A stretch of DNA of 6,254 nucleotides from Bacilli bacterium (GCA_028703035.1 JAQVNR010000068.1:1-6254); one strand, 5' to 3'; counted from the stretch's first letter, positions 1 to 6,180 are shown. The notes: generated from the sequence alone by a model not told the origin. Program-made: numbers and translations.

Positions 1-69
1 ATCTGTTCCTTGAACTAACTCTACTAAGTTATGTAAACTTACGGAATAAACATTCGAATTATCGTTAGC
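1..69 (-). pseudogene. Degenerate gyrA 3'-end fragment, copy A (partial)
   Basis: This stretch resembles the end of gyrA at about 629-695. It keeps the blocks GTTCCTTGA, CTAAGTT and ATTCGAATTAT in the same order and orientation, but has several substitutions and small indels that destroy the frame. It continues past the left window edge. It has no start codon or ribosome binding site, so I read it as non-coding debris. In places it is closer to the real gyrA than copy B is (GTTCCTTGA here against GTTTCTTAA in B). The two copies have therefore decayed separately from a gyrA-like ancestor. Homology to gyrA stops just before the shared TAGAATGT block at 71. Confidence 0.7.
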
Positions 70-84
70 ATAGAATGTGAAATT

Positions 85-98
85 ATTTCCCGAGAAAT
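85..98. promoter_or_regulatory. Noc-binding site (NBS-like), copy 1, one mismatch
   Basis: ATTTCCCGAGAAAT matches the NBS consensus ATTTCCCGGGAAAT except for A at position 93. It sits in a 22-bp palindrome (81-102) with only that one broken pair. In Bacillus, Noc is a CTP-dependent, membrane-associated ParB paralogue that binds such sites and keeps the division septum off the nucleoid. The assignment rests on the motif alone; no noc gene is in view. Its centre is 33 bp from the centre of the next parS, as in copy 2. Confidence 0.7.
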
Positions 99-116
99 AA
101 TTCTTTGAAAAAACAA

Positions 117-132
117 TGTTTCACGTGAAACA
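117..132. promoter_or_regulatory. parS centromere site, copy 1
   Basis: TGTTTCACGTGAAACA is a perfect 16-bp match to the widely conserved parS sequence bound by ParB (Spo0J), and it lies inside a 20-bp perfect palindrome (115-134). ParB-CTP clamps load here, spread along the DNA and recruit SMC/MukB-type condensin for origin segregation. parS sites normally cluster near oriC, which fits the neighbouring recF-gyrB-gyrA genes. Confidence 0.92.
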
Positions 133-193
133 TTAAATCTGATATTATTGATTTATAATACATATACTTTACTTATTAATGTCGTCGTCACTA

Positions 194-209
194 TGTTTCA
201 CGTGAAACA
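194..209. promoter_or_regulatory. parS centromere site, copy 2
   Basis: This is a second perfect TGTTTCACGTGAAACA, with the palindrome extending to 193-210. Unlike the other two it has no NBS-like palindrome beside it. Its right flank (ATTGAA) is shared with copy 3 at 436, so 193-214 and 419-440 are identical over 22 bp. It may be the remnant of a further repeat unit that lost its NBS. It is 77 bp, centre to centre, from copy 1. Confidence 0.92.
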
Positions 210-221
210 TTGAAATCAAAT

Positions 222-372
222 TATTATCTTTTATATTAATTCTTCTTGATCAAATCAAATAAAGCTAATTGTTGAACCTGTTGTTCAGTTTTAAATTAAA
301 TTAATCTTGTTTCTTAAATAATTCTGCTATGTGTTGGGTAACTTGCGAAACAGGCATTCGAATTATCGTACC
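222..372 (-). pseudogene. Degenerate gyrA 3'-end fragment, copy B
   Basis: About 150 bp aligns with gyrA bases 552-695 (roughly codons 767-814) in the same orientation, at roughly 80% by eye with several indels. A 27-bp block at 340-366 is identical to 663-689. Read on the minus strand it begins IRMPVSQV as in GyrA, then shifts frame where CAACTTAGC has become CAACACATAGC, and soon meets a stop. The piece lacks a start and cannot encode the GyrA propeller blade. Its left end begins 12 bp after parS copy 2. Its right end runs straight into the TAGAATGT-NBS-parS cassette, the same junction as in copy A. It is debris of a gyrA-tail duplication, and possibly a substrate for recombination with the live gene. 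Confidence 0.82.
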
Positions 373-387
373 ATAGAATGTTAAATT

Positions 388-401
388 ATTTCCCGGGAAA
401 T
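388..401. promoter_or_regulatory. Noc-binding site (NBS), copy 2, perfect
   Basis: ATTTCCCGGGAAAT is an exact match to the Bacillus NBS consensus, within a 22-bp perfect palindrome (384-405). Six consecutive G/C bases stand out in this AT-rich DNA, which argues against chance. The centre is 33 bp (about three helical turns) from the centre of parS copy 3, so Noc and ParB would sit on roughly the same face of the helix. The Noc assignment depends on the motif; a ParB paralogue with the same specificity is possible. Confidence 0.82.
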
Positions 402-419
402 AATTCTTTGAAAAAACAA

Positions 420-435
420 TGTTTCACGTGAAACA
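420..435. promoter_or_regulatory. parS centromere site, copy 3
   Basis: This is a third perfect TGTTTCACGTGAAACA, inside a 22-bp perfect palindrome (417-438), the longest of the three. It lies 84 bp beyond the gyrA stop codon, with the putative gyrA terminator between them. The identical 18-bp spacer linking it to its NBS is also present in the first repeat unit. Confidence 0.93.
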
Positions 436-499
436 TTGAATCTTATTTATATAATAATTCTTGTTATAAACAATATAGAGAATGTTTTTGGATTTATCC

Positions 500-531
500 A
501 AAAGAAGCCTAAGCATTATTAAGCTTCTTTT
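500..531 (-). terminator. Probable intrinsic terminator of the recF-gyrB-gyrA operon
   Basis: On the minus strand the last gyrA codons and stop can fold into a 13-bp stem (531-519 with 512-500, one G-U pair) with a 6-nt loop TAATGC. The 3' arm ends CTTCTTTT. The U tract is short and partly inside the stem, so this is weaker than a textbook terminator, but the position over the gyrA stop codon is right. On the plus strand the same hairpin is followed by AATT, so it could act in both directions. A second small hairpin (TTTTGGA/TCCAAAA, 486-503) overlaps its distal edge. Confidence 0.6.
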
Positions 532-2993
532 AATTCAGATATGCTAGAATCATTATCTTTTTTTATTATTTCTTCTTGATCAATAATGCTAATTGTAGAA
601 ACACGTTGTTCAGCTTTTAAATTTATTAATCTTGTTCCTTGAGTAATTCTGCTAAGTTGAGAAACTTGCGAAACAGGCATTCGAATTATTGTCCCAAAGT
701 CGGTAATAATCATAGCGTCTTTATTTTCCTTAACATTTTTAAATGATACTAAACAGCCATTCCTTTCTGTAATATTCAATGCTTTAACACCTTTGCCTCC
801 TCTTTTAATCTTTCTATATTCAGAAACAAAAGTCTTTTTGCCATAACCTTTTTCAGTTACAATTAAAATATTATCTTCATCCATTGCAGTTTCTACACCA
901 ATACACATAGAATTATTTAAAGATATTCCTTTAACACCATTTGCTATTCTGCTCATAATTCTTACTTCGGATTCATTAAATACTACCATTCGACCATTAC
1001 TTGAGGCCATTAACACATTAAATTTTCCATTTGTTTTTCTAACTCCAATTAGTTCATCATCACCTTTTAATTTAATACAAATTTTTCCGTTGACTCTAAT
1101 ACTATTAAATTCTTCTATTCTAGTTCTTTTAACAAGACCTTTCTTCGTTGCAAATAATAATGTTTTGACTTCATTTTCTACTGAAAGAGGAATAATAGAA
1201 TTTATGTACTCTTCTTTATCTAATTGTAATAAATTTATAATTGGTAATCCTTTAGCGTTTCTTCCATATTCTGGAATTTCATATCCCTTTAATCTATATA
1301 CTTTACCCTTATTAGTAAAGAATAAAATGTAATCATGAGTTGATAAATTAATCAAATGTTCTACAAAATCTTCTTCGTTGGTTGACATTCCCTTTACACC
1401 GACTCCCCCTCTATTTTGACTTCTATATACTTCTGAAGATGTTCTTTTAATATATCCTTTATTTGTTAGTGTTACAAGAATGTTTTCTTCAGGTATTAAA
1501 GATTCATCTTCAATATATTCAATAGCAGTCATATCAATATATGTTCTTCGATCATCTCCGTATTTAGCGCTTATTTCTAATAATTCTTCTTTAATTATAT
1601 CTAAAACTTTTTGATTACTTGCTAAAATTGCTTTTAATTCCGCTATTTTTTCAAGCAAAGCTGTTAACTCATCTTCAATTTTTGTTTTTTCTAGGCTGGT
1701 TAATCTTCTTAGTTTCATTTCTAATATTGCTTCAGATTGAGCTTCAGATAAACCAAATTTAGACATTAAGTTGTTTTTAGCATCAACATCTTTTTTAGAG
1801 GCTCTAATTAATTTAATAACTTCATCGATATGATCTAATGCTATTTTTAAACCATCTAAAATATGAGCACTTTTTTCGCATTTTTCTAAATCGAATTTAG
1901 TTCTTCTTACAATAATTAATCTTTGATAATTAATATAATATTCTAAGATTTCCTTTATTCCTAAAGTTCTAGGACGTTTATCAACTAACATTAAAAAGTT
2001 AATACCAAATGATGTTTGCAGTTGAGTCTGTTTATATAAATTATTTAATAATACACTTGGATTATAACCTTTTTTTACATCGATAACGATTCTTATACCC
2101 TCTAACGCTGATTCATCTGTTAGATTTGATACTCCATCAAGCTGTTTATCTCTAACTAATTCCGCAATTTTTCTTATAATGTTAGTATAATTAACTTGAT
2201 AAGGTATTTCAGTAATTATTAACCTATGTTTTCCTTTTAATTCTTCAATATCGACTTTTGCCCGAACAGTAATACTTCCTTTTCCTGTATCAAAAGCTTT
2301 TTTTATTCCACTATTTCCTAAAATTATTCCACCTGTAGGAAAGTCTGGACCTTTAATATGATTCATTAATTCTAGTACTGTTATTTCAGGGTTATCAATC
2401 ATTGCTACAGTAGCATCAATAGTCTCTCGTAAATTATGTGGAGGTATATTAGTCGCCATCCCAACAGCAATTCCCATATTTCCATTTATTAAAATATTAG
2501 GAAATCTCGACGGTAAAACTACCGGTTCAACAGCTTCTCCATCATAACTAGGAACAAAATCAACTGCGTTTTTATTAATATCTCTAAGCATTTCAGTAGA
2601 TATTTTTGCCAGCCTGGCTTCAGTATAACGTGATGCTGCAGGACTCGAACCATCTGGTGCACCAAATGCTCCTTTACCATCAATTAATGGATACCTGTAA
2701 GTAAAGTCTTGGGCCATTCTTGCCATTGTATCATATATTGCAGTATCTCCATGGGGATGATATTGCATTACCTTACCACAACTAGTAGCGCTCTTTTTAT
2801 GAGGTTTATCATGAGTTATTCCCTCAGCATGAAATGTGTATAATAAACGTCTATGGACTGGTTTTAAACCATCTCTTACATCTGGTATTGCTCTTGAAAT
2901 AATAACACTCATAGAGTAGTCTAAAAATGAATCTTTTATTTCACTATCAATATTTTTTTCATTATATTTATCTATTTTAATTTCTTCGTTCAT
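519..2993 (-). CDS. gyrA: DNA gyrase subunit A
   Basis: GyrA cuts and rejoins the DNA gate and wraps DNA for ATP-driven negative supercoiling in the A2B2 gyrase. The 824-residue length is normal for the family (about 820 in Bacillus). The winged-helix/tower core runs to about residue 490, with catalytic Tyr123 in SRYTEAR. The CTD beta-propeller follows, with a GyrA-box QNRGGVG at 526-532 (usual pattern Q-R/K-RGG-K/R-G, so Val replaces the basic residue) and a second RGGKG at 731-735. An acidic-rich tail ends the protein. Adjacency to gyrB and the GyrA box favour gyrA over parC. The quinolone region is odd: SATSCGKVMQYHPHGD is one residue shorter than the usual SAR..GEVIGKYHPHGD, Thr84 sits at the E. 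coli Ser83 position, Asp88 at Asp87, and GAFGAPDGSSPAASRY replaces GNFGSIDGDSAAAMRY. The ATG at 2991-2993 has a strong ribosome binding site 6 nt upstream. Pieces of its 3' end recur at 1-69 and 222-372. Confidence 0.96.
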   Translation of the reverse strand: MNEEIKIDKYNEKNIDSEIKDSFLDYSMSVIISRAIPDVRDGLKPVHRRLLYTFHAEGITHDKPHKKSATSCGKVMQYHPHGDTAIYDTMARMAQDFTYRYPLIDGKGAFGAPDGSSPAASRYTEARLAKISTEMLRDINKNAVDFVPSYDGEAVEPVVLPSRFPNILINGNMGIAVGMATNIPPHNLRETIDATVAMIDNPEITVLELMNHIKGPDFPTGGIILGNSGIKKAFDTGKGSITVRAKVDIEELKGKHRLIITEIPYQVNYTNIIRKIAELVRDKQLDGVSNLTDESALEGIRIVIDVKKGYNPSVLLNNLYKQTQLQTSFGINFLMLVDKRPRTLGIKEILEYYINYQRLIIVRRTKFDLEKCEKSAHILDGLKIALDHIDEVIKLIRASKKDVDAKNNLMSKFGLSEAQSEAILEMKLRRLTSLEKTKIEDELTALLEKIAELKAILASNQKVLDIIKEELLEISAKYGDDRRTYIDMTAIEYIEDESLIPEENILVTLTNKGYIKRTSSEVYRSQNRGGVGVKGMSTNEEDFVEHLINLSTHDYILFFTNKGKVYRLKGYEIPEYGRNAKGLPIINLLQLDKEEYINSIIPLSVENEVKTLLFATKKGLVKRTRIEEFNSIRVNGKICIKLKGDDELIGVRKTNGKFNVLMASSNGRMVVFNESEVRIMSRIANGVKGISLNNSMCIGVETAMDEDNILIVTEKGYGKKTFVSEYRKIKRGGKGVKALNITERNGCLVSFKNVKENKDAMIITDFGTIIRMPVSQVSQLSRITQGTRLINLKAEQRVSTISIIDQEEIIKKDNDSSISELKEA

Positions 2994-2999
2994 TAATGT

Positions 3000-3006
3000 A
3001 CCTCCT
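3000..3006 (-). promoter_or_regulatory. Ribosome binding site of gyrA, overlapping the gyrB stop
   Basis: AGGAGGT lies 6 nt before the gyrA ATG and shares bases with the TAG stop of gyrB (3005-3007). This strong site fixes the gyrA start and fits translational coupling of the two subunits, which are needed in equal amounts. Confidence 0.88.
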
Positions 3007-4936
3007 AAACGTCCAAGTTTCTAACATTAAGTGCATTGTCTTCAATAAATTTTCTTCTAGGAGCAACTTCTTCTCCCATAAGGATTGTAAACATTTCATC
3101 AGCAAGTATTGCATCGTCTATATTGATTTTTAATAATACTCTTTCTTCAATATTCATTGTTGTAGTTCTCAAATCTATTGCATCCATTTCACCTAGTCCT
3201 TTTTGACGACTAATATTTATTTTAGATTTTATATTTTCTGGTAAATTTGCTAAATATTCTTCTTTTTCTTTATCATTTAAAACATATTTAATAGTTTTAC
3301 CATGTGTAATTTTATATAAAGGTGGTTGGGCAGCAAATACATGACCTTCTTCAATAAGAGGTCTAAAGAATCTAAATAAAAACGTCAATAATAGAGTTCT
3401 TATATGGGCTCCATCAACATCTGCATCTGTCATTAAAATAATCTTATTATATCGCAGTTTATTAATATTAAATTCATCACCAATACTTGTCCCAAAAGCA
3501 GTAATTAAACTTCTTATTTCTTCATTACTTAAAATCTTATCTAATCTTGATTTTTCGACATTTAATATTTTACCTTTTATTGGTAAAATTGCTTGGGTTT
3601 TGGGATTTCTACCTAATTTAGCAGAACCCATTGCTGAATCTCCTTCGACTATAAATAATTCTCTTTCAAGTGGATTTTTACTTGAACAATCAGCTAGTTT
3701 TCCCCATTGGTTAGTTAAATCAAGTCCCCCTTTAGTCCGAGATAATTCTCTAGCTTTCTTTGCAGCTAATCTAGCCCTTGAAGCAAGTAACCCTTTCTCT
3801 AAAATTTTTTTCGCAACGTCAGGATTTTCCATTAAAAATCGTCCTAAACCTTCACCAAAAATATCTGATGCAATTTTTTTCACCTCAGAATTTCCAAATC
3901 TTCCTTTAGTTTGACCCTCAAATTGTGGATCTGGATGTTTACAAGAAATAATTATTGTTAGTCCTTCTCTAACATCATCACCGGTTAAAGATTCATCATT
4001 ATCTTTTAATATTTTATTATTTCTAGCATAATTATTGATAATTCTTGTTAAAGCATTTTTTACACCTTCTTCGTGAGTTCCACCATCATCTGTATTAATG
4101 TTGTTGACAAACGATAATGTTAAATTATTATAAGAATCATTATATTGCATTCCTACTTCAATATTAACGTCTTCTTTTAAACCTTCAACATAAATAACAT
4201 CTTCATGAACCGGTTTATAATTTCTATTTAAATAAGTAACATATTCTTTTAATCCCCCATTATATAAAAATTCTTCTTTTATTTTTTCAATTGGACGATC
4301 ATCACATAATATAATTCTTAATCCTTTGTTCAAAAAAGCAAGTTCTCTAGTTCTTATTTTTAAAATATTATAATCAAATTCTGTTGTATCGGTAAAAATT
4401 AAAGAGTCAGGTTTAAAAGTAACGGTTGTACCTGTTCTATCTTTATCACAATTTCCAATTACTTTAAGTGGCTCAACAGCTTTTCCTCCATTTTCAAAAC
4501 GAATATAATAAATTTTTTCATCTTGATAAATAGTTACTTCAACAAAAGTACTTAATGCGTTTACAACAGATGCTCCTACTCCATGAAGACCACCAGAAAC
4601 TTTATAACTTCCTCCACCAAATTTACCACCTGCATGAAGAATTGTATAAACTGTTTCTACAGTTGAAATTCCTGTTTTTGAATGAATTCCAGTTGGAATT
4701 CCCCGACCATCATCTTTAATTGTTATTGAATTATCTTCATTTATAATTATTTCTATATCATCACAGTAACCAGCTAAGGCCTCGTCAATAGCATTATCTA
4801 CAATTTCCCACACTAAATGATGTAATCCCCTCGAACTTGTAGTTCCAATATACATACCTGGTCTTTTACGAACTGCTTCCAATCCTTCTAAAACTTGTAT
4901 ATCATCCGCATTATAATGTTCTTCTTTTTTAATCAT
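3005..4936 (-). CDS. gyrB: DNA gyrase subunit B
   Basis: GyrB is the ATPase subunit, which captures the transported DNA segment and supplies the Mg-binding TOPRIM half of the cleavage site. Its 643 residues compare with about 638 in Bacillus. The GHKL ATPase has Glu44/Asn48 in WEIVDNAIDEA, DDGRGIP at 75-81, GGLHGVG at 115-121 and the ATP-sensing QTKGRFG at 342-348. The TOPRIM domain has Glu431 in EGDSA and Asp504/506/508 in TDADVDG, and the tail has KGLGEM. Four positions look unusual: EGDSAMGSAK instead of EGDSAGGSAK (Met436), SRQKGLGEM instead of QRYKGLGEM, Arg590 where TTM is normally preceded by a Trp-Glu pair, and Gln138 at the position I align with E. coli Arg136, the main aminocoumarin contact. 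The start codon overlaps the recF end by 8 nt, and gyrA follows 11 nt later. ParE is the alternative, but the gyrA partner and the context favour GyrB. Confidence 0.96.
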   Translation of the reverse strand: MIKKEEHYNADDIQVLEGLEAVRKRPGMYIGTTSSRGLHHLVWEIVDNAIDEALAGYCDDIEIIINEDNSITIKDDGRGIPTGIHSKTGISTVETVYTILHAGGKFGGGSYKVSGGLHGVGASVVNALSTFVEVTIYQDEKIYYIRFENGGKAVEPLKVIGNCDKDRTGTTVTFKPDSLIFTDTTEFDYNILKIRTRELAFLNKGLRIILCDDRPIEKIKEEFLYNGGLKEYVTYLNRNYKPVHEDVIYVEGLKEDVNIEVGMQYNDSYNNLTLSFVNNINTDDGGTHEEGVKNALTRIINNYARNNKILKDNDESLTGDDVREGLTIIISCKHPDPQFEGQTKGRFGNSEVKKIASDIFGEGLGRFLMENPDVAKKILEKGLLASRARLAAKKARELSRTKGGLDLTNQWGKLADCSSKNPLERELFIVEGDSAMGSAKLGRNPKTQAILPIKGKILNVEKSRLDKILSNEEIRSLITAFGTSIGDEFNINKLRYNKIILMTDADVDGAHIRTLLLTFLFRFFRPLIEEGHVFAAQPPLYKITHGKTIKYVLNDKEKEEYLANLPENIKSKINISRQKGLGEMDAIDLRTTTMNIEERVLLKINIDDAILADEMFTILMGEEVAPRRKFIEDNALNVRNLDV

Positions 4937-6026
4937 ACTCTTTCACCTCTATTGTTTTTCCTTTTATTCTAAAAACTTTACTATTACTTAAAATTTTTTT
5001 ATCAATATTATTTAAATCTGTTGTTGTAATAAAAATTTGAATGTTTTTTTTAAAAAAATTAATTATTCTATTTATTTTAATTGTATCTAATTCACTAAAA
5101 AGATCGTCTAAAATAAGAATAGGCATTGTTTTAGTTTTTTTGTAAAATATATTAACTTCTGCTAATTTAAAAGAAATAACCACATTCTTTTGTTCACCCT
5201 CAGATAAATAATCTTTAGCAAGCCTTTTTTTATAATAAAAAATAAAATCATCTAAATGAATACCAAAATTAGTTTTACCATAATTTAAATCTCTTTGAAA
5301 ATCTTTTTCATATTTTTTTAAAAGTTTTTCTTTTGTTAAATTATTATAATCAGAATTATATTTTAAAAAAATACCATCTTTTTTAGTTATTTTATTAAAA
5401 TTTTTATTTAACGTAGTATTTATTTCATCGATATAGTCCTTTCGCCAGTTATAAATTTTTATTCCTAAATCAATTAATTTATCAGTTAAAATAAATAAAT
5501 AATCTTTTTTTATTATATTGTTAATCTGCATTGATTTTAAATATGTATTTCTATGTTTTAAAATCTTATTATAATTAGATAATATTTTTAAATACTCATT
5601 ATTTAATTGAGATAATTCCATATTTATTAATTTTCGATGAGTACTTGGACTATCTTTTATTAATTTTAAATCTTCTTTGTTAAATAAAATTATATTTATT
5701 TTTGATATATAATCACTTAACCTTTTAATGTGTTGATTATTAATAAATACTTTTTTTCCTGGTTTTTCAATTATTATTTTATATTCATTTGTAGTATTGG
5801 TTTTAAATTCCCCCTTAATCACTGCAAATTCATTATTAATATTAATTAAAGAAGTTTCTTCAGTTGTACGAAAAGACTTCGTTAATGCTAGAAAATAAAT
5901 TGCTTCAATAATATTGGTTTTTCCCATTCCATTATTACCAATTATAATATTTTTATATTTAGAAAATTCAAAGTCTTCAAAAATAAAATTTCTAAAATTA
6001 ATCAGTCGTAATTTTAATACTTGCAT
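4929..6026 (-). CDS. recF: DNA replication and repair protein RecF
   Basis: RecF is an SMC/ABC-type ATPase that, with RecO and RecR, helps load RecA at single-strand gaps and stalled forks. It acts on DNA in the cytoplasm. Its 365 residues match the usual 360-375. The N-terminal half has the LRLINFRNF strand, Walker A GNNGMGKT at 30-37 and the family motif FNKEDLKLIKDSPSTHRK at 115-132. The C-terminal half has FGIHLDD (255-260), the ABC signature LSEGEQKN at 274-281 (usually SQGQQR), Walker B PILILDD at 302-308 and the D-loop SELD at 311-314. It is the most AT-rich gene here, with many Lys, Asn and Ile residues and long A/T runs, including a T8A7 tract at 5044-5058. The ATG at 6024-6026 has an AGAGGG site 6 nt upstream. 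It is probably the first gene of the recF-gyrB-gyrA operon. Confidence 0.95.
   Translation of the reverse strand: MQVLKLRLINFRNFIFEDFEFSKYKNIIIGNNGMGKTNIIEAIYFLALTKSFRTTEETSLININNEFAVIKGEFKTNTTNEYKIIIEKPGKKVFINNQHIKRLSDYISKINIILFNKEDLKLIKDSPSTHRKLINMELSQLNNEYLKILSNYNKILKHRNTYLKSMQINNIIKKDYLFILTDKLIDLGIKIYNWRKDYIDEINTTLNKNFNKITKKDGIFLKYNSDYNNLTKEKLLKKYEKDFQRDLNYGKTNFGIHLDDFIFYYKKRLAKDYLSEGEQKNVVISFKLAEVNIFYKKTKTMPILILDDLFSELDTIKINRIINFFKKNIQIFITTTDLNNIDKKILSNSKVFRIKGKTIEVKEYD
4944..4950 (-). promoter_or_regulatory. Ribosome binding site of gyrB, inside the recF coding end
   Basis: AGAGGTG lies 7 nt before the gyrB ATG and within the last codons of recF. Together with the 8-nt overlap (ATGATTAA contains the gyrB start and the recF stop), it indicates translational coupling of gyrB to recF. 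Confidence 0.85.
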
Positions 6027-6032
6027 TTATTA

Positions 6033-6038
6033 CCCTCT
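6033..6038 (-). promoter_or_regulatory. Ribosome binding site of recF
   Basis: AGAGGG lies 6 nt upstream of the recF ATG, preceded by a purine run (AAAAGAGGG). It supports the chosen start, since no other in-frame start upstream has a comparable site. Confidence 0.8.
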
Positions 6039-6058
6039 TTTAAGCTAAAATAATAATA

Positions 6059-6090
6059 AAATAGGTATACTAGTACACCTATACCTATTT
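6059..6090. promoter_or_regulatory. Nested dyad at the recF operon start (operator or leader hairpin)
   Basis: The outer dyad is AAATAGGTATA / TATACCTATTT, two perfect 11-nt arms (6059-6069 and 6080-6090) around a 10-nt loop. A second, overlapping dyad centred on TACTAGTA spans 6061-6082 with one mismatched pair. The half-site ATAGGT occurs twice in direct and once in inverted orientation. The predicted transcription start (about 6086) falls inside it, which is typical for a repressor operator. On the minus strand it is followed by TTTTATTATTATTTT, so it could instead be the terminator of the upstream gene, but starting inside the stem makes the operator reading better. Confidence 0.6.
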
Positions 6091-6092
6091 AA

Positions 6093-6121
6093 ATTATAAC
6101 ATAAAATATTGCTATTTGAAA
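6093..6121 (-). promoter_or_regulatory. Promoter of recF-gyrB-gyrA (extended -10)
   Basis: The minus strand carries a perfect TATAAT at 6093-6098 preceded by TG one base upstream (TGTTATAAT, 6093-6101), an extended -10 for the housekeeping sigma factor. A weak -35 TTTCAA (3 of 6 matches) sits 17 bp further up at 6116-6121, and the extended -10 could compensate for it. The predicted start near 6086 gives a leader of about 60 nt before recF. gyrB and gyrA probably depend on this promoter, since no gap between the genes leaves room for another. Confidence 0.72.
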
Positions 6122-6180
6122 GGAAAGTTCGTAACTATTCACGGGATTTGTAAAACTTAAATTATTGCATATGAAAATTA

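Larger units (their letters stand above)
1..443. repeat. Tandem direct repeat, period 303 bp, carrying gyrA-tail debris, NBS and parS
   Basis: Bases 1-140 match 304-443 at a constant offset of 303 bp at the right end. Each unit has, from left to right, a decayed piece of the gyrA 3' end, a Noc-type palindrome and a parS palindrome. The right halves (71-140 against 374-443) differ at only 3 of 70 positions, and 94-134 is identical to 397-437 (41 bp). The left halves (1-69 against 304-372) are only roughly 70% alike by eye, with indels. Unit one is cut by the window edge, so more copies may lie to the left. No intact gene is visible between 1 and 518; 133-193 and 438-499 are plain AT-rich spacer apart from the named sites. 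Confidence 0.85.

Noticed and set aside
246..253. TTGATCAA palindrome, also at 576-583
   Set aside because: It recurs only because 222-372 is a copy of the gyrA end; in gyrA it encodes part of IIDQEE.
1..443. Possible CRISPR array
   Set aside because: The repeats are palindromic protein sites at irregular spacing (77 and 226 bp between parS centres), and the sequence between them is gyrA debris, not uniform spacers.
461..473. Short palindrome TTGTTATAAACAA
   Set aside because: Five-base arms in AT-rich DNA are expected by chance, and nothing nearby gives it a role.
495..503. DnaA box candidate TTATCCAAA
   Set aside because: One mismatch from TTATCCACA, but it is a single copy within a small hairpin next to the gyrA terminator, with no cluster; the origin is not supported here.
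1..518. Possible insertion sequence or integron-like element
   Set aside because: No transposase or integrase fragment, terminal inverted repeats or target duplications are visible; the repeated material is gyrA tail plus binding sites.
1090..1332. Open frame of 80 codons on the plus strand
   Set aside because: It lies wholly antisense to the gyrA propeller domain, has no convincing ribosome binding site and shows no protein family features; it is a shadow of gyrA.
3600..3914. Open frame of 104 codons on the plus strand
   Set aside because: It is antisense to the conserved TOPRIM part of gyrB, whose motifs explain the sequence; no start signal of its own.
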